DNA of 64,000 nucleotides from Neoceratodus forsteri. Taxonomy: Eukaryota; Chordata; Ceratodontiformes; Ceratodontidae. The notes beneath the pieces are model-generated. The model worked only from the letters and a program-made list of their open reading frames with translations. It did not search any database and was not told the DNA's origin. A program made the translations under genes and the position numbers. Shown in pieces: positions 22,746-34,251 of the stretch. Position 1 is the stretch's first letter. Each line of letters starts with the position of its first letter. The stretch covers positions 606,580,501 through 606,644,500 of the forward strand of contig JADMNL010000023.1 in assembly GCA_016271365.2 (NCBI GenBank), read 5' to 3'.

Positions 22746-22954
22746 GAAAAAAATTACCCTGATGGCAGGGTCAGAGTGGGTACTGGGACCCACCTGGACT
22801 ATCAATAGGGAGTGCCTAGGGTGACACACGTATGTCATTATTACACTTCATTGTAATACACTAGCTCTGTTTGCCTCTTTCATTTACTTGCAGTGTCAAA
22901 ACTACTCTATTTAATTAGACAATAGATGATACATGCAAAGACTTTCTCAGTCAA
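22746..22954. other. Unclassified spacer
   Basis: About 210 bp between two LINE fragments; nothing recognised. Confidence 0.3.
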
Positions 22955-23300
22955 GTCAAATTTTATTTCTTAAGTGTCCAATCCCAGAGGCTGTAGGCAC
23001 TTTACATAATGGTGAAACAATTTCAAAGAGTACAAGCAATTTCAAACCAGGGTCAACAATTATAAAACATATAATTAATAATAATCATACATATTAATTC
23101 TAAAACTCACTTCAGCTATAATTAAAATCACTGGACAGTAAATGCTTGATTAAAAAGATGTGTTTTAGACCCTGCTTAAAAGATTCTTGAGAGGGAGTTC
23201 CATTAAACTGGTCCTACTATTTCAAAGACTCGGTCTCTGATGTTTTAACTGCAGCCTTGGGCCCCAGGGCACCTCCTGGACCTGACCACCCTAATATAAA
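22955..23300 (-). mobile_element. L2-like LINE 3' end (minus)
   Basis: On the minus strand: a GSKTHLFNQAFTVQ-like RT C-terminus near 23140, then 3' sequence with AAAGTGCCTACAGCCTCTGG and a TTAAGAAATAAAATTTGA tail. The layout (tail motif plus KTHLFxQAF) is L2-like. The upstream limit is uncertain. Confidence 0.55.
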
Positions 23301-24536
23301 TCACCCAGCCCCATCACCAGCGTCCTGCCACCTGCCCTTCTGCCCTTCACTATTCTGCCCTCTTTACAGTGTCTTGCTACTGTTACTGTCATGGGAGGTT
23401 GATAAAGGGCAGAGATCATGCAACTGAGACACAGAATATGTGATATGACCACAGCTCCTGCCTCGACACATGCTATTGAATCTTTGTCACACTGCTCTTT
23501 AAAACTTACTTAGTTTCCACTAATAAGTTATTACCCCAAACACCAGCCAATCCCCTTTCTCACCCCTAACTCACTAATTATTCACACACACTCTTTCACC
23601 CCTATCTAGCTACCTATCTTCCATCCGCCTTCATACACACTCATAACTATCTATCCCCCAACTCCCAAATTATCTAATTAAAACCAGCCCAAACACAAAT
23701 AAAATACTGAGGATACCAAAGAAAATAACAGAGGATAAAATTATAAATGGTCTCAGAATTATAAATGGCACTCTTTAGACAAGGGTCAATGCCCAGAGCA
23801 ATGTTAATACTATGGTGCACACACCACTTGTAGATGTTAGTTTCAGCAATCAGTATAATGAGGTGAACTTTGATGGTAAACATCTCTGTCACCAAAGTTC
23901 TCAATTTTCAGAATCACATACAGAAACCATTCTTCCAACTGAATAGTACTAAAACGAGTGGTTCAATCAAAGTAAATTAGATATTTCACTGCAGGAGCTC
24001 CACCTCCTGCTTTACACTTTAATAAAACTTATAGTCTTGTTTGAACCTTCATTAACCATATTCAGTTCCACAGGAGCTCTTCTGCCAGTCACAGTTGTAT
24101 CCCATTCAGTCTATTTGCCAGATGATCTTTCCTCCAATACAAAAGATCTCACCTCCTGCAGTGTGATCAGTGTCACACCACCTTTCTCCCATTTGTACAG
24201 GCTTTGTTTTCCCACAGTGTCTTTGAATCACAGCCTCCTGGCAGCATCCTGACCTGACTGCTTCTACAGACACTAGCTTCTCTGCATCTGGTTTGAATCC
24301 CATCTACTGCCACCAGCCTCTGGTCATCCGCTACAGTTATCTCCATTAGATTGTATGGATGTCCTCACTAGCTTTTCAATCTCCTTCAACCCTTTCTTCC
24401 AATACCAGTACTTCTTCTATGGCTTCTGCAGACATCCAAAGGGTCCTGGGATCTTGTCCCGTAAGTCTATCACCATCTACCCACTGCCAAGTAGCTTCAC
24501 ACTCCACAGATACTGCCTTCAGTGGCAACAAATATG
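23301..24536. other. Unclassified, AT-rich then mixed sequence
   Basis: 23500-23700 is AC/CT-rich with short CACACA and CTATCT runs. 24037-24540 has open frames on both strands (up to 71 codons) without recognisable domains. No gene supported. Confidence 0.3.
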
Positions 24537-25651
24537 TATATAGGAGGCTGATAAACCAGCTGGGCAGCCTGGGATTGGGACACAAGGAAGTGAACTGGGT
24601 TGCAGTTGGTTGAGGATAGAAAACAGACAGTGGTAGTACTGTAAATGGAGCTAGAGCAGAAGAGGGATGGTGGCCAGTGGGTGCTGCAAGGATTGGTGCT
24701 AGGGCTAGTCCTGTTTAATGTCTTCATCAGAGACATTGCAGAGGGATTGAGGTGAAGTTGCCTCTTTGCAGACAACATAGATCTGCAGTAGAGTAGATAC
24801 ACCAGAAGGGGTGGAAAAATAAGAAATGACCTGGATAAACTGGAAAAATGGTCCAGGGTGTGGCAGCTAAGATTCAATGTGAAGAAGTGCAAAATCATGC
24901 ACTTGGGGGCAGGAATCTGGGGAGGATTTTATGATCGGTGGAGAATTGTTATTGGCCACCAAACAGGAAAGAGACCTGTAGGTTATCATATTCAATGACC
25001 ATAAGGTGGGCAAACGATGTACCAAGGCAGGGAAAAGCCAGAAGGATGTTGTGGGCATAGGAGAGGTACCACAAGCAGAAGAAAGGAGGTGGTGATGCCA
25101 CTGTACAGGTCCTTGTGAGACCACACTTGGAGTACTGGGTCCAGTTCTGTAGACCGCATCTCTGGATGGACATAGACAAAGTAAAGGCAGTTCAAAGAAG
25201 GGCACAAAGATGGTGCAGGGCCTGCACCAAAGGTCATATAAGGAGAGGCTGAGGCACTCAATATGTACACCCTGGAGGAGCAGAGAGAGAGAGGAAGACA
25301 TTATTGAGACCTTCAGGTTCCTAAAGAGAATAAACAAGGTTCCGAGGGTAGCATCTTTCAAAAAGGAGTTGCCCAGAACAAGAGGGCATGACATGAGATT
25401 GGTAGAGGTAGACTAAGGGGCAATAGTGAGATAGTACTTCTTCACAGAAAGGGTGGTGGAGGCATGGAACAGCCTCCTAGAAGAGGTGGTGGGGCAAAGA
25501 CAATAGGGAGTTCAAAACTGCATGAGTTAGTCAAAGGAAAACCCTAGCAGTACAAAAGAGCAGATAAGGCTTTAGGAGACAGGGGAAAATAAAAGCAGAC
25601 TAGATGGGCCTATCGATTCTTATCTGCTGTCAAATTCTATGTTTCTATGTA
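24537..25651 (+). mobile_element. CR1-type LINE, 5' truncated
   Basis: Begins inside the RT near a LGLGHKEVNWVAVG block. Motif C reads LFADNIDLQ (FADN, the second Asp lost), followed by WQLRFNVKKCKIMHLGA-like, RPHLEYWVQFCRPHLW-like and FRFLKRINKV blocks. It ends in ACTAGATGGGCCTATCGATT, then CTATGTTTCTATG. Frameshifted throughout. Confidence 0.82.
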
Positions 25652-26090
25652 AGTAATGCAAATCACTCCTCTGCAGTACACTTAAAAACCTATCTAAAAA
25701 CAAAAAGCTGACTCCTCGCCTACTTCATTGTAAGAACCTAACTACCACTTGTTTCCTGTGCCTCACCTCTAACTTAACTAACTTAACTTATTAAAAATAA
25801 ACAATTAAAATTACTATTATACTCTTACTGGATGAAGTACACCTCCAGAAAGCTTATCTACAGGATCCTCTACTTTATGCTTTATACAAGCAGGAAAACT
25901 TCCATAAAGGAGCAGAAACACTAGTGCCTATGCTCATTCATCTCACATGCAGATGCTAGCCCAGCCTGGCAGCTATCTAGCCATAAACCCTGCAGAGAAG
26001 GAGCCCACCTGGATATTTTCAGATATCCCGGGGCCAGTCTGACCCTGGCTCTGGTCAGTGGTGGGAGGTTACACCAGCATTTTACACATA
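25652..26090. other. Unclassified AT-rich spacer
   Basis: Contains TTAACTAACTTAACTTATTA-type runs and no gene. Confidence 0.3.
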
Positions 26091-28287
26091 ACAAGGCAGC
26101 AATATGGGTGTTAGAACCAAATTGCTGGGGATCACCCTACATCTGTGACCCTGCCACCATTAATCGACTCATCTGCTACCCATGTTACACTATGCTGCAT
26201 GCCACTGTGGACAGGGACACATGTCCCTGTGTGGCCTGCCATGCAGGATGCATGCCTGTGGGAGCATCACTCAAGGGTTGTGGTGAGGGATACTCACCTT
26301 GCACTTGGGTCATCAACCCACCACTGGCACTGTGGAGTGGCATGGTTTGTGCAATCTGCTGCTGTGCACATACATGCTGCTGGCATGGTGCCCTGTGCCT
26401 GTCTCTCATGCTATGGCATGCCTTGCACCGCACAGTTGTGTGTCCTTTGTGTCAACTACCAGGTGCCACAGGGGCCAGAGTAGTAGTATACCCAGGTTGT
26501 GGCCCATCAATGTCAGTTAGGTCTGTACTACCATATGCTCGGAACTCTGTATACGTGGCTGACATCAGGTGGTTAACATTAGCCACAGTAGTACCTGCAC
26601 ATCACTGTGGCCTGCCTTGTGCATCATACAGCCTCTATGGTAGTCCATCTGCAGTGATGCCCTCTCCAGTGCTATCGCACTGTGTGTCCACCTTGGCTCA
26701 CTGGGCCCAGCATATGTGCCATGTGGTCAGTGGATGGGTGGGCCATTGGTGGTTGGTGCATGTAGTAAATCGTATTTGCTTGACATCATTTTCAGATGCA
26801 GTGGTGTCTAACCCAAACAATTATGATTATGATATAATTATTTCATGTGTGAGGGGAGGGGCAAGAATATATTTGGTTTCGATTAGGTCTTTGCAGGGGT
26901 ATGACTGCACTGCCACTGTGTGAGTAGCAGCCCTGTGCCTAGGGTGATGACACCATCTTCAGAGTGGGGAGGCTGTCCCAGATTGATCTATATCCCATAC
27001 CAGTGCTGTGCCAACAAGGGGCTGCATGAAGTCCACTACTTGTGTACAACACCAGGGAACACGCATGGTACTGACCACTGCACCCAGTGCAACATACTGA
27101 TGCTATCCATAGATAGCTGAGCTGGGTGTCACATGTGTATGACTAGCCTGGACCCTACAACCAACAAGGGTGACTCCTATCTGTCTGTCATCCTGCACAC
27201 CTGTCTTGGGATACATGCTTACCTGGTATGTGTGCAGAGTGTGTGTGTGTGTGCCAGTCCACAGCCTCTGGTGACCTGGCTTAGTGCTGCTGTTGCTTGT
27301 GGTGCAGTTCCACTTCTGGCCGGCCTGCCTCTGTTGCTTGTGCGTAGCACAGCTGTGTCCTTCTGTGTAGCAGCATGGCACATCCATTACATGCACAGTC
27401 CTCTATTGTTGGGTTCACCATGCTGTCTCTGGTATGCCACACCCATTCTACTGTGGCTACTTGACTTCTCTACATATGTGTGGTATGGAAGGCTGGGTGT
27501 CAGCAGGGTGTCAGCCAGATGTAGTACCCCGATTCTGCACATAATGCCAGTCTTGTGCTCCTTGTCCTATGTTACACTAAGTTCTTTGTCCTGTTCTCCA
27601 CAGGTACCCCAAGCTGGAGGCTATCATCCAGATGGACTGCACAGGGAGGGCAGGAATGACTCCTCCAGCTTCAGTGCTGCCTACTTAGGCTGCTGGTGAG
27701 GCAGGTTGAGGAAGCAACAGCAGCCATCACAGATCTCCTTGTGGAGATGCCACAACAACATCTGTCACTGCCACCAGTACTACCAACAGCAGTGGACTCT
27801 GTAAATGGGACAGACATTGGCAGGGCAATGGATGTCCCTAATAGACTTCCAATATATGGGTGGTTGGCCTGATTTTATTCCCTCCTTTTTATATGGTGTT
27901 GATTCTTTCTTTTGTTTTGTATTGCCTGTTGCCGCTTTGTTCTGTCACTGTTTATTTTTGATACATATGCTGCTGTGTTGTGTGTCTTGTCACTGGTGAC
28001 CTCCTCTCCCACTCACAGTCATCACCAGTGTGCAACTCTGTACCCAGTGCTCTGGTCATGACTATGCCACTGATTGCCCCCTTGTGGTAAGCTGCTCTCA
28101 ATGCTGTATTCAGAGCTGTGTAGCTGCATGCATTGTGCAAGCATCTGTCATTTACATAGTGTTCAATCAATTCCTTATTCATAGGGTTTAGTGCCAGTGC
28201 AATGCCTCTGGATATAGCATGCTAAGGGGCCAGTGGAGCGCAGGCACAGTGAAATCACAGTACTTGCACACATGTCTCAATATCTGG
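26091..28287. mobile_element. Probable second Harbinger-like element, right part
   Basis: CpG-poor, TG-rich sequence like 252-8900. Its right edge, reverse-complemented, starts (A)GGCCCAGATATTG and then GTGCAAGTACTGTGATTTC. This matches the left end at 252 (GGGCCCAGATATT, then degenerate similarity GGTACAAAGTGTTTGCACT). Near 27680 one + frame reads LLRLLVRQVEEATAAITDLL, a Gln/Glu-rich helix like the C-terminal parts of Harbinger Myb proteins, preceded by a splice-acceptor-like CTGTTCTCCACAG. It may pair with 14074-15162 and 20546-21547. No transposase seen. Confidence 0.4.
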
Positions 28288-29590
28288 GCCTGGTCTTTAA
28301 GAACTCAAAATTGTATTAGAGGAACCCTAGAAGACTGAGAAAGGAAGCTTCAACTTCTTCTGACTTTAGTGTCAATGTATCTTAAAACGAATGGGTGACA
28401 GTGATCCATTTTATCATTGTCTGTAAGTTGATAGAAAATATAATAACAAGTCACTCTTTCTGCAATAGAAAGAATGAGAAAAATTTGAACATATGTTTAA
28501 CTGATGTTTGCAGTAGCTGTATTTCCCCTAATGGTTCCCTTTGTTCCAGAGACACTGTGCTGTGCTGGAACACTAGACTGAAGTGATTCTGAAACATAGT
28601 TCTACTGGTGCAACCTCGAGGTACCCTAAGACACTGACCCAAGCATGAATATGAACATTAAAAATAAATAAATAAATCTTTGCATCTGGAGAGTGATGCT
28701 TTGGACTGACATCACATTTGGATTTCTCCACATTCTATGCTTAGAACAAACAATGTCACTCTTACACATAATCCAATTAATTACCAATTAAGTGCTACAT
28801 ACCCACTACCCAATTAGGTCCCATATACCCACCCAATTAACTGCTACCACTTAATTAATAATCTACCAACACTGTTATTCACATTAACACAGTACAACGA
28901 CCTTATTAAACCTTATTATCAAATGTAACAGCCCCTTATTAACACATGTAACAACTACAGCACCTTATGAACACATGCAACAGCCACCATAAACATCTCA
29001 CAAACCTTACAAATAAAGCTGCAAAAAGCAGCACAAATACAAAGCTTACCTATAAAAACTGTCCTAGCCTAAAAGCCCCATCATTACTCAACACTCCATC
29101 TAACCTTACTCACCAAACAGCCATGTTCCTTAATGCTCCAGGTCTCTCAAAGGCAAGCTCGTGGTACTGTTACCTTCTCCACACTGCTGCCACCTTAATG
29201 CTGACGTTGCTGACACCACAGTGCTGCTGACCACCACTGCACACAGCATACAGCATGCCACTCCTACACAATCCTTAGGGTAACTGTAATGGCCAAAGCA
29301 CTACCAGACTGCAGACACAATGCCACTATCTGGCACCATCCTGAATATAGTCCCAAAAACACCTACTGTACCATTGCAGATACACTTCAGTTTATAGGAA
29401 CACCCTACACTATGGAAAACACCAGGGACACGGTCCTCCCACAAAAACTATCACTACACTATAGATAAATGTAGAAGAAAACACAGTAAGGTCAAACCAG
29501 GAAATGATCACAAAAGCAGTCTTATGTTAAAAACAAAACATCCACATACATAGAGTAACTGATGTTAGCTGCCATAGGGACATCTGCCAT
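28288..29590. other. AT-rich unclassified DNA
   Basis: 28650-28677 has an AAATAAATAAATAAAT run that could be a LINE/SINE tail. 28740-29480 is AC-rich with repeated CCCAATTA and CCTTATTAA words. No coding signal. Confidence 0.3.
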
Positions 29591-29660
29591 CTCAGGGGTT
29601 AATTAGCTCAATAAACCACTCCCCTTGGGCTCATGGGTTATTAGCTAATTTGCCCCTCAG
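29591..29660. repeat. Short imperfect hairpin
   Basis: CTCAGGGGTTAATTAGCTCA at the left and the complement of CTGAGGGGCAAATTAGCTAA at the right form imperfect inverted arms in a 70-bp segment. It could be a tiny foldback element or the core of one. Confidence 0.5.
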
Positions 29661-29910
29661 TAGTATATTTCCTATACATCACACTTACCCATCATTTATT
29701 CTTTTACTATATATGTATTTGTAGTAGCTATAAAGTCGAACAGGACTATTAATACTTGTGAACTATGGCTCAGTGGGCAGCTATGAGTATGTATGAATGC
29801 CTGTGTAACAGCAGATTTGATCATTCTCACTGCCTCATGACTGAGACTACCATGCTCATAAGGGTACCAAATAGCTCAGTTGCCTGATCCAATGAACCCC
29901 ATCCTGGTGA

Positions 29911-30398
29911 GGGTTCCACCCCTGGAGGTGCCATAGGGAACCTGGCCCCTGGAGTAACGAACCCTATGGGAATGCACATGATTTCCATTTAGGAAAGGGA
30001 CAGAGAGAGAGAATGAGAGAGAGAGATACAACAGCAGCATCAGCATTCTAAGACAGACCACCATACAATCCAACTCACAGTAGAATTTTATGACTGCATA
30101 GTGGAGAGGAAAGATCTCCTGTGGAGTAAACCTCTGGGTATCCAACACCCTAGGTTGTCATCCCTGTAGGCTTAGTATTATTACTATTAATATAAAATCC
30201 TCACTATTAGTGCCAAAGGCACATAACAATTCAGACAGAAAATTAATGATACATTGCTTCAAATATTTAGTTGAATTGAAGTAGCTGTCTTCTCCTCTGT
30301 CTAATGACCAAAATTATTACCCGCACAAAGGTTCTACAACACTTAGATATGCAATTAAAGGAACCCCCAACTTGGTAAGGGTTCCACCCCTGGAGGTG
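29911..30398. repeat. Direct repeat pair flanking a GA-rich segment
   Basis: GGGTTCCACCCCTGGAGGTG occurs exactly at 29911-29930 and again at 30379-30398, with similarity extending about 50 bp (GAACCCC before, GGGA.CTTGGC after). A GAGA run lies at 30001-30028 between them. Probably two copies of a short dispersed repeat. Confidence 0.55.
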
Positions 30399-30593
30399 TC
30401 AAGGGACTTGGCACAGCTAGCTAATGGAATCTGGGGACACACTGCACACAGAAACAGCTGCAGGAGAAACATGATTGCCCAGTAGCTCTCTTCTTCATGC
30501 AGGGTATAGCCACTGATGCTGATGTGGTGCAGTGAGATCTAAATGTTGTTGGGCATCGAGCCCTTGATGAGACTGGGAAATTGGCCCTTCATG

Positions 30594-30606
30594 ATAGATA
30601 GATAGC

Positions 30607-30670
<64 letters not shown>

Positions 30671-30703
30671 TAGATAGATAGACACACAGACAGACAGACA
30701 GAC

Positions 30704-30756
<53 letters not shown>

Positions 30757-30770
30757 TACAGAGACAGACA
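30594..30770. repeat. GATA/GACA microsatellite
   Basis: About 175 bp of alternating blocks of GATA and GACA with few interruptions. The minus-strand open frame through it (YLS/CLS repeats) is an artefact. Confidence 0.95.
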
Positions 30771-31689
30771 GGGGTGCAAAGCCCTAAGCTAATGAATGTA
30801 CTGTAGCAGAATAGAAACACTGATTGACCCAAGAGCAGGTTAGTAAGGCTTGAGAACAAATCAGTGAATGGAACTAAGGAAGACGTGAAGGAAGGTAATA
30901 TGAAGCCCCCAAATGTAGTGAATTGTGGCAAGGAAGAAAATATAAAGTTCTCCTCCAAAACACTATAAATATGGGCATGAACGTCAGTGCAGCTGACTTA
31001 CTGGGCACAAAGTCTGGAGGTTGCAATGTTGAAGAGTCTTGAAAGGCAATGGAAAAGCAGTAGAAGGTAATAGAGGGATGCTGAAATGAAGCATCACTCT
31101 GGAAAGCAGTAAGGAAAACAACTAGAGCAAAAACCCTGATACAGTGCAGAATGCAACTAGGAGTTGAGGAGAAGCAGTAACGACTCAACATAATGTAGGT
31201 GAAACAAAGCAGAGAGAAGCCTACATAAAGGTGGAAAACAAATAGCAAGGCAGACAGGATGAAAGTAGTAAGAACAGCAACCAGGCCATGAGATCAATTT
31301 GAGCCAGGAACAAGAGTCATAGGAGAGTGGCCCACAGGGAAATGATCAGATCCTTTGCTGGTGAAAGGGCATTGTCTAACCTAGAAACAGGAGGACATCA
31401 ACATGGGCCAGAAGTGAAGACTGGGGCCATTAGCTGCTGGAAGGACAGAGCATGAATGGAGCTGGCACTGAACCAGGAAGACAAAGAGCAATGCAAAGCA
31501 TAGCCAAGTGGTTGTAGCCATTAACTATTATAGCACTGGGCATGGCAACCAGCAGCAATCAGAAGTAGCGGAGGGGAGGAAAATGGAGGAGGGAAGAATA
31601 CACAGTAGACAAAGAGACAGTACAAAATTGAGGTAGGAGAGTGAAGTAGCTGCAAGGCTTTTTTATTTGCTTCTAAATTGGTGACAAGG
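30771..31689. other. Unclassified purine-rich DNA
   Basis: No gene or recognised repeat. A-rich with many AGGAAG-type words; the minus-strand open frame at 30874-31248 shows no domain. Confidence 0.3.
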
Positions 31690-31702
31690 GTTGGCACATT
31701 GA

Positions 31703-32420
31703 GTGGAAGCTCATTTCAGGTTTGACCAGAGGTGGAGGGGTGTTATTTACAGAGGAACAGGGTTTAACAAGAAGAGGACATGCAGGAGTCCGAGGTGGAA
31801 TCTGGTCTGTCTTAATGCCAGGAGCATAGATAATAAAATCAGTGAGCTCCATGCATTCATGGCAGATGCAGAGTTACACCTGATGGCCATTACTGAGACA
31901 TGGGCCACTGGGAATAATGACTGGGAACTAGCAGTTCTGGATTGTACCTAGTGTGTGAGGGATGGGGAAAGGGTAAGGGTGGTGTAGTAGATCTCTATAT
32001 TATGGATGGCATAGAGGCCACAGAGGATGTGTCCATCAAGAGAATGTAAGAATAGATGGCATTGCTCTGGGCACAGTTAAGAACAGCCTTGGGAATAATT
32101 GCAAATGCAGGTGATCTATAGACTACTAGGGTAGGGGTTTAGGAGCACAATGAACTAGACAAAAAATTAGGAAGAGGTTAGAAAAAGGTAGGTAGGTAAC
32201 AGATGTGGGATATCAGTCACTGGACATAAACTGAGATACCCCTGCAGCAAGGAGCACCAGAAGTCAGGCCCTGCCTCCAACACACTTCACGACTGCTTAC
32301 TTGTATAACTGATCAGGGAACCCACCAGGCAAACTACTATTCTTGATGTAGTGCTTACCAATGTGAAAATGTTGGGAGTTGTGGAGGCTGGGGAACCACA
32401 GTAGTCCAGTGACCATAATA
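31703..32420 (+). pseudogene. CR1 endonuclease domain, degenerate
   Basis: The first 82 codons are open and hold the LNARSI motif (metal-site Asn region) and TETW motif of APE-type endonucleases. Downstream, frames break. A GGKGKGGVV-like stretch near 31965 and a TTILDVVLTNVKMLGVVEAG-like stretch near 32336 match the C-terminal order of the domain. Confidence 0.75.
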
Positions 32421-33166
32421 CCATATGATTTAAACTTGCCATGGGTAAAGGTAAAACTTTCTCAGAAACTGTGATTCAGGATCTCAGACAGCAGATTTCG
32501 ACAAGACAGTATGAGGTAAATGGTCAGGGGGAAAATCGGCATGGATAAAACAGGGGTGGAGGACCAGGGAATTAAAGAGGCCATTCTTGAAGCAACTAAA
32601 TCATGCTTGAGAATGACCACCAGTGGTAACAAAACCAATCTTGTTCTTTAAGGAAATAAGGGAGGCAGTGAGGGCAAGAAAGCGCCTTCACAAATTACAA
32701 GAAGTACCAAGGAGAGGATGAGGAAGTGATTATCAAAGAAAGCTGAAGGAGGCCAAGAAGGTGGTCATAGGTACAAAGGGAGACACTGAGATGACAATTA
32801 CAGAGACAGTTAAGGAGGGAAGAAAACGCTTTTGGGGTATTTCAGAGAAAATAAGAAGATGAGGGAATTGTTAGTTTGGTGGGGTAATAGAGATGATGAG
32901 CAGAAGATGGCCATTTTAAATGACTATTTCTGCTCAGTATTAACACTGGAGGACAGCAGACCTGTACTAGAAAGTGGAATTACTGTATTTTTATTAATTT
33001 AGGAAATCGAATTACAACCCTTTGAGTCATAGACTCAAGCTTCCAAAGGCTCCACGCCAGACAATTAAGGCAAGCAAGGGGATTCAGGAAATGGGGTGGT
33101 AGAGATTATAGTAGATAGAGCGAGAAAACACTTGTTTCCTAAAACGGGAGTGGGCAGGACAGTAGT

Positions 33167-33523
33167 GTGGGGGTAGGTAACTGGCTGGGTGGCAGGACAC
33201 AGAGGGTGGTGGTAAATGGCTGTCACTCCACAGAGGGAAGAGTGACCAGTGTGGTACCACAGGGATCAGTGCTGGGACCGGTCCTATTCAACATCTTCAT
33301 CAGTGACATTGGCGAGGACCTAGAAGGCAGAATTTCACTGTTCGCTGATGACACAAAGCTCTGTAACAGAGTAGACACACCAGAGGGTGTAGACAGAATG
33401 AGAAGGGACCTGCAGAAACTTGAAGAATGGTCAGGGGTTTGGCAGTTGAAATTCAATGCAAGGAAGTGCAAGATAATGCATATGGGGCACAAAACCCAGG
33501 CACAATATATCAGTTGGGGGTGA
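33167..33523 (+). pseudogene. CR1 reverse transcriptase, second half, open frame
   Basis: 118 codons open: VGNWLGGRTQRVVVNGCHS, then VVPQGSVLGPVLFNIFISDI (motif B region), RISLFADDTKLCNRVDTPEG (motif C, FADD intact), LQKLEEWSGVWQLKFNARKC and KIMHMGHK. This is the best preserved CR1 RT piece in the window, which suggests a younger insertion, but motif A is absent. Confidence 0.88.
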
Positions 33524-34251
33524 GGATATAGCATGCACCAAGCAGGAAAGGGTTCTGGGGTATCATCTCTGATGACCCCAAGGTAGGGAAACAGTGTGAC
33601 AAGGCAGCAGGTAAAGCAAATAGGATGCTGTGATGTATAGGCAGGGGCATCACCAGCAGGAAAAGGGAGGTCATAATTCCACCATACAAGACACTAGTGA
33701 GGCTCCCACCTGGAGTACAGTGTACAGTTCTGGAGACCATACCTACGTAAGGACATAGACAGGGTAGAGAAGGTTCAGAGGAGGGCAACAAAGATGGTGC
33801 ATGGATTGCATCACAAGTCCTATGAAGACAGGTTGAAGGAACTGAACATGTACTTCCTGGAGGAGAGGAGGGAGAGGGGATATGATAGAGAATACAAGTA
33901 TCTTACAGGGAGGAACAGGGTAGGAATACACTATTTTTAAGTGAAAAGATGTTCCAGGACTAGAGGACATGGGATGAAGTTGAGGGAGGACGATTCAGAG
34001 GAAACATGAGGAAGAATTTCTTCACAGAACGGGTGGTGGACAAGTGGAACACCCTGCCAGAAGAAGTGGTGGGGCTGAACAATCATGGATTTAAGAATGC
34101 ATGGATAGACATAAAGGAATCTGGAGGTCAGGGTAAGGGCAACAGACTTCTAGGAAAACATAAACTGAACTGTAAATTAAATGGCAGACTGGGTGGGCCA
34201 AAGGCCCTCTATCTGCCGACACTGTCTATGTATCTATGTATCTATGTAAAA

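Larger units (their letters stand above)
31690..34250 (+). mobile_element. CR1-type LINE with internal deletion
   Basis: Carries an endonuclease N-terminus (31703-31951: WNLVCLNARSIDNKISELHA and LHLMAITETWATGNNDWE), a linker (EIREAVRARKRLHKLQ near 32660) and the RT second half. The RT first half, including motif A, is missing or replaced between about 32975 and 33165. The 3' end is CTGGGTGGGCCAAAGGCCCT, then CTATGTATCTATGTA. The next CR1 starts immediately after. Confidence 0.85.

Noticed and set aside
26108..26923. 271-codon open frame (+), the longest in the window, Cys/Val-rich
   Set aside because: No recognisable domain, low-complexity base texture (TG-rich, few stops in this frame), and open frames also on the other strand. 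Most likely chance within Harbinger-like DNA.
27952..28182. 76-codon minus-strand open frame MNKELIEHYVNDRCLHNACS
   Set aside because: Looks protein-like but I recognise no family; it lies next to the proposed Harbinger terminus and may be part of its 5' region.
30539..30958. Minus-strand frame with YLS/CLS repeats (also at 53355-54059)
   Set aside because: Translation of GATA/GACA microsatellites.
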